Shown: positions 15,946 through 22,980 of the stretch, piece after piece
Numbering within the stretch: the stretch's first letter is position 1
How the letters are laid out: each line of letters begins with the position of its first letter
Assembly (NCBI GenBank): GCA_945890735.1
Contig: CAMDCZ010000022.1
Location: 1 to 34,367, forward strand
Source: Bordetella parapertussis
Lineage (GTDB): Bacteria > Pseudomonadota > Gammaproteobacteria > Burkholderiales > Burkholderiaceae_C
Direction: 5' to 3'
Length of the DNA stretch: 34,367 nt
Position numbers and translations under genes: made by a program
Notes under the pieces: model-generated
Databases searched by the model: none
What the model was told of the DNA's origin: nothing
What the model saw: the letters and a program-made list of their open reading frames with translations, nothing else

Positions 15946-16263
15946 ATGAGCCGACCACCACACCAGCACCCGCCCGGGACGCCCGTCATGACCGCCATCA
16001 CCCAGTCGGCTTCTTTGGCCAGCCTGCTGGATGTTCATCGCCGTTCCGTGCACTACCTCGATGCCATTCAATCGGTCTTGCCCGCTGGTTTGGGCCCTCA
16101 AATCAAAGCCGGGCCTATCGATGAAGACGGCTGGTGCCTGCTGGTGCAACACAATGCCGCCGGCGCCAAACTGCGCCAATTGCTGCCTTCGATCACTGCG
16201 CACCTTCGCGCCAAGGGTTTGCCTGTCAATCAAATACGTATCAAAGTGATGAGCACCCGTTGA
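15946..16263 (+). CDS. DciA-like (DUF721) protein
   Basis: DUF721 proteins include DciA, the ancestral loader of the replicative helicase DnaB. The 105-residue protein is almost all domain: RRSVHYLDAIQSVLP near 29-43, then a beta-rich part (DGWCLLVQHNAAGAKLRQLL) and a C-terminal strand NQIRIKV, which matches the KH-like fold of the family. It is divergent from secA. The ATG at 15946 has no Shine-Dalgarno sequence, and a second in-frame ATG lies at 15988, so the start is uncertain. Identification rests on pattern recognition, not on an alignment. Confidence 0.7.
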   Translation: MSRPPHQHPPGTPVMTAITQSASLASLLDVHRRSVHYLDAIQSVLPAGLGPQIKAGPIDEDGWCLLVQHNAAGAKLRQLLPSITAHLRAKGLPVNQIRIKVMSTR

Positions 16264-16276
16264 GCCATCGGCTCGG

Positions 16277-16909
16277 ATGAAGTGTTATGGTCTGCCGATA
16301 ACCACACATCGCTGCTGTATGCGAATCACTGTTTTCACCACACCGCTACTCACGCCCTTGCTGCAATGGTTGTCAGTGCGCATCCTCAAGCAGCTTGGTT
16401 GGACACTGACAGGTTCCATGCCGGCCAATACCCCACAAAGTGTCGTCATTGCCGCACCGCACACCAGCAACTGGGACTTTCCCTTTACCTTGATGGTGGC
16501 TTTTGCCATGAAGCTCAATATCCAGTGGATGGGCAAACAACAATTGTTTCGTTTTCCTTTTGACCACCTGATGCGTTGGCTGGGCGGCATCCCTGTCGAC
16601 CGGTCCCAATCGAGCAACTTGGTGGATGCTTCTATTCAGACTTTGCAGCATGCGCCCTCCGATCTCCATTTGGTTGTGCCGCCGGAGGGCACGCGCAGCA
16701 AGTCAACGCATTGGAAAACCGGCTTTTACTTCATCGCTTTGGGTGCCCGCGTACCCATTGTTTTGGGCTACATGGACTTTGCAACCAAACACAGCGGCCT
16801 GGGTCCGGCCTTTGTACCCACCGGCCATTTGGAAGCTGACATGGCGCACATCAAGGCCTTTTACGCGGGCTTCAAAGGTAAAAACCCAGACCAGTTTGAG
16901 ATCACATGA
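16277..16909 (+). CDS. 1-acyl-glycerol-phosphate acyltransferase-like protein
   Basis: PlsC-family membrane-associated acyltransferase, likely acting on lysophospholipid or a related acceptor. The catalytic HTSNWD (H-x4-D) is at about residues 62-67 and the substrate-binding PEGTRSK near 141-147. Residues 15-35 are hydrophobic and may anchor the protein. The 210-residue length fits the short PlsC branch. The start is uncertain: ATG at 16277 and a second ATG at 16319 both lack a good ribosome binding site, and the second would remove 14 unusual residues. It lies 13 bases after the DciA-like gene. Confidence 0.85.
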   Translation: MKCYGLPITTHRCCMRITVFTTPLLTPLLQWLSVRILKQLGWTLTGSMPANTPQSVVIAAPHTSNWDFPFTLMVAFAMKLNIQWMGKQQLFRFPFDHLMRWLGGIPVDRSQSSNLVDASIQTLQHAPSDLHLVVPPEGTRSKSTHWKTGFYFIALGARVPIVLGYMDFATKHSGLGPAFVPTGHLEADMAHIKAFYAGFKGKNPDQFEIT

Positions 16910-16912
16910 TCG

Positions 16913-16946
16913 AAAAAAAACCAGCCCTCTTTGGGAGGTGCTGGTT
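16913..16946 (-). terminator. Rho-independent terminator after tRNA-Thr
   Basis: On the minus strand AACCAGC-A-CCTC pairs with GAGG-GCTGGTT (11 bp with one bulge) around a CCAAA loop and is followed by eight consecutive T. It lies 7 bases after the CCA end of the tRNA, closing the sspA-sspB-tRNA unit. It is one-directional: no T-run follows it on the plus strand. Confidence 0.92.
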
Positions 16947-16953
16947 GGTGAGA

Positions 16954-17029
16954 TGGTGCCGATTATCGGATTCGAACTGATGACCTACCGCTTACAAGGC
17001 GGTTGCTCTACCAACTGAGCTAAATCGGC
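16954..17029 (-). tRNA. tRNA-Thr, anticodon TGT
   Basis: Seventy-six bases fold as a full cloverleaf. The acceptor stem is GCCGATT with AATCGGC, the D stem GCTC with GAGC and the anticodon stem ACCGC with GCGGT around CTTGTAA. Discriminator A and an encoded CCA follow. Anticodon TGT reads ACA and, with modification, other Thr codons. The T stem ATCAG/CCGAT has one A-C mismatch at positions 52:62; a normal pair would need a single base change. It lies 42 bases behind sspB. Confidence 0.95.
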
Positions 17030-17036
17030 ATGGCTT

Positions 17037-17052
17037 GCATTCTAACGAATGC
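17037..17052 (-). promoter_or_regulatory. Candidate tRNA-Thr promoter overlapped by a palindrome
   Basis: On the minus strand TAGAAT (17039-17044) matches the -10 consensus at 5/6 and is followed by the G/C-rich GCAAGCC, as expected for a stable-RNA promoter; it would start near 17032. The -10 is inside a perfect palindrome GCATTC-GTTA-GAATGC. The -35 (CCAACA, 17-base spacing) is weak. The palindrome could instead be a hairpin in read-through RNA from sspB. Confidence 0.4.
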
Positions 17053-17071
17053 CAGGGGACATGTTGGTGAA

Positions 17072-17506
17072 TTATTTCACCCGCTTGAGCTGGGGGCGGC
17101 CAACGCCGCCACCCGATGGTGCAGGTGTCTGTGGCGGGTTTGGCGCAGAGGGCTGTGCGGTCGCGGTCGGTGGTTCAAGGTCCACCGGCGCAGGAAAGGC
17201 CATGCCTTGTCCATTTTCTTTGGCATAGATCGCAATGACTCTGGCCATCGGGACAGAGATTTCCCGTGCCACCCCACCAAAACGTGCTTTGAAAACAATC
17301 AAATCATTGGTCAACTGCAAATGACTGGTGGCATCAAAACTGATGTTGAGAACGATCTCACCGTTATTCACATATTCACGTGGCACTTTCACCGAGTCAT
17401 CCACCGATACGGCGACATAGGGCGTGAAGCCATTGTCAGCGCACCACTCATGCAGAGCACGCACCAAATAGGGCCGCGTGGAAGAAGACTGGGTGATGTT
17501 GATCAT
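17072..17506 (-). CDS. sspB: ClpXP protease specificity-enhancing factor SspB
   Basis: Adaptor that binds ssrA-tagged proteins and delivers them to ClpXP. The 144-residue protein has the folded substrate-binding domain at about residues 5-100 (RPYLVRALHEWCADNGFTPY, VPREYVNNGEIVLNISFDAT). A proline-rich disordered linker follows, and a short C-terminal basic-hydrophobic tail RPQLKRVK that resembles the ClpX-docking motif. It begins 9 bases after the sspA stop, the conserved sspA-sspB pair. Confidence 0.93.
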   Translation of the reverse strand: MINITQSSSTRPYLVRALHEWCADNGFTPYVAVSVDDSVKVPREYVNNGEIVLNISFDATSHLQLTNDLIVFKARFGGVAREISVPMARVIAIYAKENGQGMAFPAPVDLEPPTATAQPSAPNPPQTPAPSGGGVGRPQLKRVK

Positions 17507-17515
17507 GGCGAAAGC

Positions 17516-18127
17516 TTACTTGCGCATGACCTTTTCAGACGGGGTCAATGCTTCAATGTAAGCGGGACGTGAAAAAATCCGCTCGGCATATTTCAGCAAA
17601 GGCGCCGCATTTTTGGACAACTCGATGCCATAGTGATCCAAGCGCCACAACAGGGGTGCGATGGCAACATCCAACATGGAGAAGTTATCACCCAGCATGA
17701 ACTTGTTTTTCAAGAACACGGGGGCAAGCTGGGTCAAGCGGTCACGGATATGCGAACGTGCTTTTTCGACCGCTTTTTCATTGGCCTTTTGTGTGCGCGA
17801 TTCCAAGGTGATCACATGGGTGAACAGTTCTTTTTCAAAATTCAACAAGAACAAACGGACTCGTGCACGGTCAACTGGGTCACCGGGCATCAATTGAGGG
17901 TGAGGAAATCGCTCATCGATGTACTCGTTGATGATGTTGGACTCATACAAAATCAGATCGCGCTCAACCAAAATCGGCACCTGGCCATACGGATTCATGA
18001 CACTGATGTCCTCAGGCTTGTTGTAGAGATCCACATCTCGGATTTCAAAATCCATGCCTTTTTCAAACAAAACAAAACGACAGCGGTGGGAAAAAGGGCA
18101 AACAGTGCCTGAATACAAGACCATCAT
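17516..18127 (-). CDS. sspA: Stringent starvation protein A (glutathione S-transferase fold)
   Basis: RNA-polymerase-associated protein of the GST fold with a role in starvation and acid response. The 203-residue product has a thioredoxin-like half (VLYSGTVCPFSHRCRFVLFE) and an all-helical half after about residue 90. The conserved NPYGQVPILVERDLILYESN spans residues 45-64. The ATG at 18127 is preceded by AGGAG with 8-base spacing; a second ATG follows immediately. It lies downstream of petC, separated by a terminator-like hairpin. Confidence 0.92.
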   Translation of the reverse strand: MMVLYSGTVCPFSHRCRFVLFEKGMDFEIRDVDLYNKPEDISVMNPYGQVPILVERDLILYESNIINEYIDERFPHPQLMPGDPVDRARVRLFLLNFEKELFTHVITLESRTQKANEKAVEKARSHIRDRLTQLAPVFLKNKFMLGDNFSMLDVAIAPLLWRLDHYGIELSKNAAPLLKYAERIFSRPAYIEALTPSEKVMRK

Positions 18128-18140
18128 GGGTGTGGCTCCT

Positions 18141-18178
18141 GAAAAACAAAAACATGAATGGGCCAGTCATGGCCCATT
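18141..18178 (-). terminator. Terminator-like hairpin between petC and sspA
   Basis: AATGGGCC-ATGACT-GGCCCATT forms a perfect 8-bp stem on the minus strand, 40 bases past the petC stop. After CATG come T-rich bases (GTTTTTGTTTTTC). The T-tract starts 4 bases late, so termination may be partial. A promoter for sspA would have to lie in or just after this stretch. Confidence 0.55.
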
Positions 18179-18218
18179 GAAAGCACGCAACCAGGTGGGT
18201 TGCAGCAGCAAAATGAAC

Positions 18219-18974
18219 TCAGCGAATGTCTTTCCAGTAAGCAGCATTCAAACGCCAGGCAATCACAAAGAACACCAGCAAGTACAACATAACCCAAACG
18301 CCCACACGAACTCGGGTACCTTGGGTGGGATCTGACATCCATTGCATGTAGTTGACCAAATCAGCAATCTCAGAGTCATACTCGGCCGAGGTGAGTTTGC
18401 CAGGCGTCAATTGGGTCCAGCCTTTGAGAACCTGAACCGCGTGACCATGGGACTGAATCTCTTCAAACACCGGCGAACGCTGGCCTTGCAATTCCCAAAG
18501 CACATGGGGCATGCCCACATTGGGGAAGGCCAAGTTGTTCCAACCCGTGACCTTGGTGTCGTCTCTGTAATAAGTGCGCAAATAGGTGTAGAGATAGTCA
18601 GCACCCGAACCACCCGCACCAGACCTTGAACGCGCAATCATCGTCAAGTCAGGCGGATTGCCACCGAACCAGTCTTTGGCCTGCTTGGGATTCATAGCAA
18701 CGCGCATGGTTTCTCCCACCTTGTCGGTGGTGAACAGCAAGTTGTCTTTGATTTGCTGCTCGGTCAGCCCGATATCGGTCAGGCGGTTAAAGCGCATGTA
18801 GGAGGCGGCGTGGCAGTTCAGGCAGTAATTCACGAAAAGCTTGGCGCCGTTTTGCAATGCGCCCAAGTCGTTGAGCCGATCAGGGGCTTTGTCCCATGCA
18901 ATGCCATCGGTGGCAGCATGTGAAGAAAAAGAAGCAGCAAAGGCCAAGACCACACTGAGGATGAGTTTTTTCAT
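18219..18974 (-). CDS. petC: Cytochrome c1 of the bc1 complex
   Basis: Haem-bearing periplasmic subunit of complex III that passes electrons to soluble cytochrome c. The 251-residue precursor has a signal peptide (MKKLILSVVLAFAASFSSHA), the haem site CLNCH at 51-55, a likely Met ligand in GMPHVLW, and a C-terminal membrane anchor of about 20 residues ending in WRLNAAYWKDIR. The ATG at 18974 has GGAG nine bases upstream; the earlier TTG at 18989 begins inside that site. It is the last gene of petABC, 20 bases behind petB. Confidence 0.95.
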   Translation of the reverse strand: MKKLILSVVLAFAASFSSHAATDGIAWDKAPDRLNDLGALQNGAKLFVNYCLNCHAASYMRFNRLTDIGLTEQQIKDNLLFTTDKVGETMRVAMNPKQAKDWFGGNPPDLTMIARSRSGAGGSGADYLYTYLRTYYRDDTKVTGWNNLAFPNVGMPHVLWELQGQRSPVFEEIQSHGHAVQVLKGWTQLTPGKLTSAEYDSEIADLVNYMQWMSDPTQGTRVRVGVWVMLYLLVFFVIAWRLNAAYWKDIR

Positions 18975-18994
18975 GGTTAATTTCTCCAAGCTTT

Positions 18995-20395
18995 TCAGTG
19001 TGCTGTGAAATTCACGCGGTCAGGGACAGGCTTGGTTTGCCCCAAACGACTCCACCATGGCATCAGCAGGAAGAAGCCGAAGTAGAACAGGGTACCCAAT
19101 TGCGACACGCGCTCGCCCATCGACGATGGTGGTTGAATGCCCAGGTAACCCAAGACAAAGAAATTGATCACGAAGATGACGTAGAGGTATTTGTGCCAAT
19201 CAGGGCGATAACGAATCGACTTGACTGCACAGTTGTCCAACCAGGGCAAGAAAAACAGGATGATGACCGCTCCGCCCATCACAACCACACCCCAGAACTT
19301 GGCGTCAATGCTCAACATCATGATGACCAAAGCAACGGCGGCTCCCACCACGGCGGCTTTGAGGATGTTGCTGATCTTGGCACGGGTGGCACCCAAATAA
19401 CCGGCAGCCAAAACACAAAGAATCAAGGCATACATCATTTCGGTCGTGATGGCACGCAACATAGAGTAGTAGGGCGTGAAATACCACACAGGCGCGATGT
19501 GCAATGGCGTTTTCAGTGGGTCAGCAGGAATGAAGTTGTTGTATTCCAGGAAATAACCACCGAACTCAGGCGCAAAGAAAATGATCGCGCAAAACACCAA
19601 CAGAAAACCAATCACGCCCATCAGGTCGTGAACGGAGTAGTAGGGGTGGAATGGAATGCCGTCCAACGGTCTTCCATTGGCATCTTTCTTTTCTTTGATT
19701 TCCACACCGTCTGGGTTGTTTGAACCAACTTCATGCAGTGCGATGATGTGGGCGACCACCAAGCCCAAAAGCACCAAGGGCACAGCGATCACGTGGAAAC
19801 TGAAGAAGCGATTCAAAGTGGCATCCCCGACGACGTAATCACCACGGATCAGCAAAGCCAGGTCAGGGCCAATCAAAGGAATGGCTGCGAACAAGTTCAC
19901 GATCACCTGGGCGCCCCAATAAGACATTTGTCCCCAAGGCAGCAAATACCCCATGAAAGCTTCGCCCATGAGTGCTAAAAATATCGCACATCCAAAAAGC
20001 CAGACCAGCTCACGCGGCTTGCGGTATGAGCCGTAGATCAAACCGCGGAACATGTGCAGGTAAACAACCACGAAGAAAGCAGAAGCGCCTGTGGAATGCA
20101 TGTATCGGATCAACCAACCCCAAGGCACATCACGCATGATGTATTCGACGGACGCGAAAGCCAAGTCAGCATCAGGTTTGTAGTGCATCACCAAAAAAAT
20201 ACCGGTGACTATCTGGATGACCAGCACCAGCAAGGAGAGCACGCCAAAGAAATAGAAAAAGTTGAAATTTTTGGGTGCGTAGTACTCGCTCATGTGCTCT
20301 TTAAAGAGCTTTGACAAAGGGAACCGGTTGTCTACCCAGTTCAGGGCCTTGTCAGCGACAGGCGCATCGGGAGAAATGTCTTTGAATTCAGCCAT
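18995..20395 (-). CDS. petB: Cytochrome b of the bc1 complex
   Basis: Membrane core of complex III that oxidises quinol and re-reduces quinone. The 466-residue protein has about eight or nine membrane segments. The two haem-ligand pairs H100/H114 and H201/H216 are visible. The quinol-site motif reads PVWY, not PEWY, in HIAPVWYFTPYYSMLRA, a variant I recall for betaproteobacteria. An unusual stretch after the Qo loop, VEIKEKKDANGRPLDG, marks the cytoplasmic connector. It lies 15 bases after petA. Confidence 0.97.
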   Translation of the reverse strand: MAEFKDISPDAPVADKALNWVDNRFPLSKLFKEHMSEYYAPKNFNFFYFFGVLSLLVLVIQIVTGIFLVMHYKPDADLAFASVEYIMRDVPWGWLIRYMHSTGASAFFVVVYLHMFRGLIYGSYRKPRELVWLFGCAIFLALMGEAFMGYLLPWGQMSYWGAQVIVNLFAAIPLIGPDLALLIRGDYVVGDATLNRFFSFHVIAVPLVLLGLVVAHIIALHEVGSNNPDGVEIKEKKDANGRPLDGIPFHPYYSVHDLMGVIGFLLVFCAIIFFAPEFGGYFLEYNNFIPADPLKTPLHIAPVWYFTPYYSMLRAITTEMMYALILCVLAAGYLGATRAKISNILKAAVVGAAVALVIMMLSIDAKFWGVVVMGGAVIILFFLPWLDNCAVKSIRYRPDWHKYLYVIFVINFFVLGYLGIQPPSSMGERVSQLGTLFYFGFFLLMPWWSRLGQTKPVPDRVNFTAH

Positions 20396-20410
20396 GGTAG
20401 GTGTGCGCCT

Positions 20411-21010
20411 TTAAGCTTTTTTATCTTCGCCAATCAACAGGCGTGACTCGGAGAGGTACATGTGGGGTGGCACTTCGAGGTTGTCTGGTGCAGGCTTGTT
20501 TTTGTAAACCCGTCCAGCCATGTCAAAAGTGGATCCGTGGCACGGACAAAAAAAGCCGCCTTGCCAGTCGTCAGGCAAAGAAGGCTGTGGGCCAGTTTGA
20601 AATTTGTCACTGGGTGAGCAACCCAAATGGGTGCAGATACCTACTCCAACAAAGATTTCAGGCTTGATGGAGCGGGCCTGGTTGCGCGCATATTCAGGAG
20701 TTAACTCTGCCGGGTTGCGCTTGGATTCAGGGTCAGCGAGCTGCGACTCGACTTTGGTCAATGTTTCGATTTGCTCTGGCGTTCGGCGCATGATCCAAAC
20801 CGGTTTACCGCGCCATTCAACAGTGAGCTTTTCACCTGGCTTGAGGGCAGAGATATCGACCTCGACAGCAGCGCCGGCTGCTTTGGCACGCTCAGAGGGG
20901 CTGAAAGCGCTGATAAAGGGAACTGCTACGGCAGCGCCGCCTACTGCACCGGCGCAACCAGAGGCAATCAGCCAGGTGCGCTTGTCGGTGTCCACAGTGG
21001 TGTCACTCAT
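20411..21010 (-). CDS. petA: Rieske iron-sulfur subunit of the bc1 complex
   Basis: Carries the 2Fe-2S cluster that takes the first electron from quinol. The 199-residue protein has a single N-terminal membrane anchor at about 12-33, preceded by KRTWLIASG. The twin-arginine pattern is not clear here (KR rather than RR), although this subunit is usually Tat-exported and tatABC lies nearby. Cluster ligands are C126 and H128 in CTHLGC and C155 and H158 in CPCHGS; C131 and C157 form the disulfide. GAGG lies 6 bases before the ATG. Confidence 0.96.
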   Translation of the reverse strand: MSDTTVDTDKRTWLIASGCAGAVGGAAVAVPFISAFSPSERAKAAGAAVEVDISALKPGEKLTVEWRGKPVWIMRRTPEQIETLTKVESQLADPESKRNPAELTPEYARNQARSIKPEIFVGVGICTHLGCSPSDKFQTGPQPSLPDDWQGGFFCPCHGSTFDMAGRVYKNKPAPDNLEVPPHMYLSESRLLIGEDKKA

Positions 21011-21057
21011 GAAAGACCTCTATGTATCAAATCAATGCGAATTTTGGATAGCTTTCG

Positions 21058-21063
21058 ATTCTA
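21058..21063 (-). promoter_or_regulatory. Candidate -10 for petABC
   Basis: TAGAAT on the minus strand lies 47 bases before the petA start and matches consensus at 5/6. The same GTTAGAAT context appears ahead of tRNA-Thr. No clear -35 is seen at 16-18 bases. Confidence 0.3.
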
Positions 21064-21075
21064 ACCGAGCGTTTT

Positions 21076-21126
21076 TGGCAGCCAGCGGCACAGGTCCAGT
21101 TTCCCCTGGAACCCTTGGAGCTGCCA
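21076..21126. repeat. Nested inverted repeat upstream of petABC
   Basis: TGGCAGC (21076-21082) and GCTGCCA (21120-21126) form an outer 7-bp arm; TCCAG (21095-21099) and CTGGA (21106-21110) form an inner stem. It lies between the pdxA stop and the petA -10. There is no T-tract on the correct side, so it is not an ordinary terminator for pdxA. Confidence 0.35.
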
Positions 21127-21156
21127 GGATGGACAAGGAAACCAATGCTTAAGAAC

Positions 21157-22212
21157 TCATTCATCGGCTGCCAGGGACTCGCCACGGGCTACCCTGACCG
21201 CCGCCATCAAGCTGCTTGGATCGGCCAAACCTTTGCCGGCAATATCAAAGGCGGTGCCATGGTCAGGACTGGTTCGCACAAAAGGCAGCCCCAAGGTCTG
21301 GTTGACCCCATGTGCCAAACCCAGAAACTTCACAGGAATCAAGCCTTGGTCGTGGTACATGGCAACCACCAGATCGATCGCTTGTCGACCTTCTGGGCTG
21401 TGGGCGTGCATGAACACCGTGTCTGGCGCAAATGGCCCGCTGACCAGCATGCCTTGTGCGCGTGCCAATGCAATCGCGGGTGCAATGTGGTCGCGCTCTT
21501 CATGACCAAACAATCCCTCTTCGCCGGCATGGGGATTGAGACCCGCCACCGCCATTCGCGGTGGACGACCGTGCAGTGTTTGCCAAGCCTGGTGGGTGAT
21601 TTGCAGGGTTTGCAAGACATTGGCAGTGGTCACTGCTTCTATCGCTTGCCTCAGTGGCACGTGAATGCTCACCAAAACCGTGCTCAGCCCAGGGCTGCTG
21701 AGCATCATGCGCACTGGCAAGGCAGACACCTCCACACCCATATGTTGAGCCGCCAAAGCTTGCAACATCTCAGTGTGACCAGGGTGTTCTAGGCCTGCCA
21801 GGGAAAGTGCTTTTTTGTGCCAGGGTGCGGTCACCAGCGCTGACACCTCACCTTTCAATGCAGCCCGTGCGGCCCAAATGACCGCGTTGGCAGCCATCCG
21901 TCCCGCCGCTGCACTGACTTGCCCCAGGACAACTTCTTTGGCCGGGGTCTCGATTTGCAACACAGGCACGTGGTGCGCTGGGACAGACCAGGCAGCTTGC
22001 ACATCCTGCACAGCCACACATGCCAGTCTTGCATCGACACAGGCGCTCAGCAAGGCGCGATGGTGCTGCATCGTGAACAAGTCGCCCACCACGCAACAAC
22101 CACGCATTTGCTGCGGTGCTTGTGAAAATGCTTTCAAAATGATTTCCGGACCGATGCCCGCAGGGTCGCCCATGGTCAAAGCCAAGGGCAGCGCAGCGGT
22201 CGGGACGGTCAT
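21157..22212 (-). CDS. pdxA: 4-hydroxythreonine-4-phosphate dehydrogenase
   Basis: Oxidises 4-phosphohydroxy-L-threonine in the DXP-dependent route to pyridoxal phosphate. The 351-residue protein begins with PLALTMGDPAGIGPEIILKA and holds the metal-binding segments GHTEMLQALAAQ, LNPHAGEEGLFGHEE and YHDQGLIPVKFLGL, ending with RTSPDHGTAFDIAGKGLA. The ATG at 22212 was chosen because the family signature begins soon after it; the longer frame overlaps the nif3-like gene in another phase. It starts 11 bases after that gene. In many proteobacteria pdxA sits next to rsmA, which is not seen here. Confidence 0.95.
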   Translation of the reverse strand: MTVPTAALPLALTMGDPAGIGPEIILKAFSQAPQQMRGCCVVGDLFTMQHHRALLSACVDARLACVAVQDVQAAWSVPAHHVPVLQIETPAKEVVLGQVSAAAGRMAANAVIWAARAALKGEVSALVTAPWHKKALSLAGLEHPGHTEMLQALAAQHMGVEVSALPVRMMLSSPGLSTVLVSIHVPLRQAIEAVTTANVLQTLQITHQAWQTLHGRPPRMAVAGLNPHAGEEGLFGHEERDHIAPAIALARAQGMLVSGPFAPDTVFMHAHSPEGRQAIDLVVAMYHDQGLIPVKFLGLAHGVNQTLGLPFVRTSPDHGTAFDIAGKGLADPSSLMAAVRVARGESLAADE

Positions 22213-22223
22213 GGTCGCCACAC

Positions 22224-22979
22224 TCAAGCGGGGTTGTCGATGTCGATGAACTCGTGGGTGACACCCAACTCGGCGGCCACATACGACGCCAGCGCTGGTG
22301 CGCCATAACGCTCGGTCGCATGGTGGCCACAAGCGAAAAAAGCCACGCCAGTTTCATGGGCCAAATGGGCTTGGGGTTCAGAGATTTCCCCGGTGACAAA
22401 TGCATCGGCGCCAGCCGCAATCGCGGACTCAAACCATGACTGCGCACCCCCAGTGCACCAGGCAATTCGCTTGAAAGGACGCTCCGGATCAGGCACCACC
22501 GAGACCGGGGCGCGACCCAACCGAGCCTCCAGCACCTGCGCAAACGCCATGGGCGCTTGGTCAGCCAAAGGCGGTTGTCCCAACCAGCCCAACTTCTGTT
22601 CTCCAAATTGACCCAGGGTCTCCCAACCCATGCGCAGTCCCAATTGCGCGTTGTTACCCAAACCCGTGTGTGCATCCAAGGGCAGGTGGTAAGCGAGCAA
22701 ATTGATGTCATGGAACATCAGCAAAGCCAGACGCTGTTTGAGCCAACCGGTGACCGATCCATCTTGGCCACGCCAAAACAAACCATGGTGCACCAACAAG
22801 GTGTCGCCGCCTTTGAGGATCGCCGCCTCGATGAAAGCCTTGCTGGCTGTCACGCCCGAGATGATTTTGCCGACCTTGGCGCGCCCTTCGACTTGCAAAC
22901 CGTTGGGACAGTAGTCCTTGAACTGCGCAGGTTGCAGCAATTGGTCGCACAGCGATACAAGTTGGTGGCGCTCGGTCAT
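22224..22979 (-). CDS. Nif3-like dinuclear metal-centre protein (YbgI family)
   Basis: Conserved protein of the NIF3/YbgI/DUF34 family; some members act as GTP cyclohydrolase 1 type 2-like enzymes, but the physiological role is unclear. The 251-residue product has the expected metal-ligand motifs: LLVHHGLFW near 71-79, DAHTGLGNNAQLG near 107-119 and a C-terminal FFACGHHATE. The start ATG at 22979 comes one base after the stop of the protease gene (TGA-C-ATG), so translation is probably coupled. The longer frame upstream runs inside the protease gene. Confidence 0.9.
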   Translation of the reverse strand: MTERHQLVSLCDQLLQPAQFKDYCPNGLQVEGRAKVGKIISGVTASKAFIEAAILKGGDTLLVHHGLFWRGQDGSVTGWLKQRLALLMFHDINLLAYHLPLDAHTGLGNNAQLGLRMGWETLGQFGEQKLGWLGQPPLADQAPMAFAQVLEARLGRAPVSVVPDPERPFKRIAWCTGGAQSWFESAIAAGADAFVTGEISEPQAHLAHETGVAFFACGHHATERYGAPALASYVAAELGVTHEFIDIDNPA

Positions 22980-22980
22980 G

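Noticed and set aside
15846..16001. Longer secA with 52 extra N-terminal residues
   Set aside because: The extra residues lack SecA similarity and would overlap the start of the divergent gene; MAFNLLTQ is the usual start.
18995..20395. PVWY in place of PEWY in cytochrome b as a novel change
   Set aside because: I recall this variant as normal in beta- and some gammaproteobacterial bc1 complexes, so it is noted only in the annotation.
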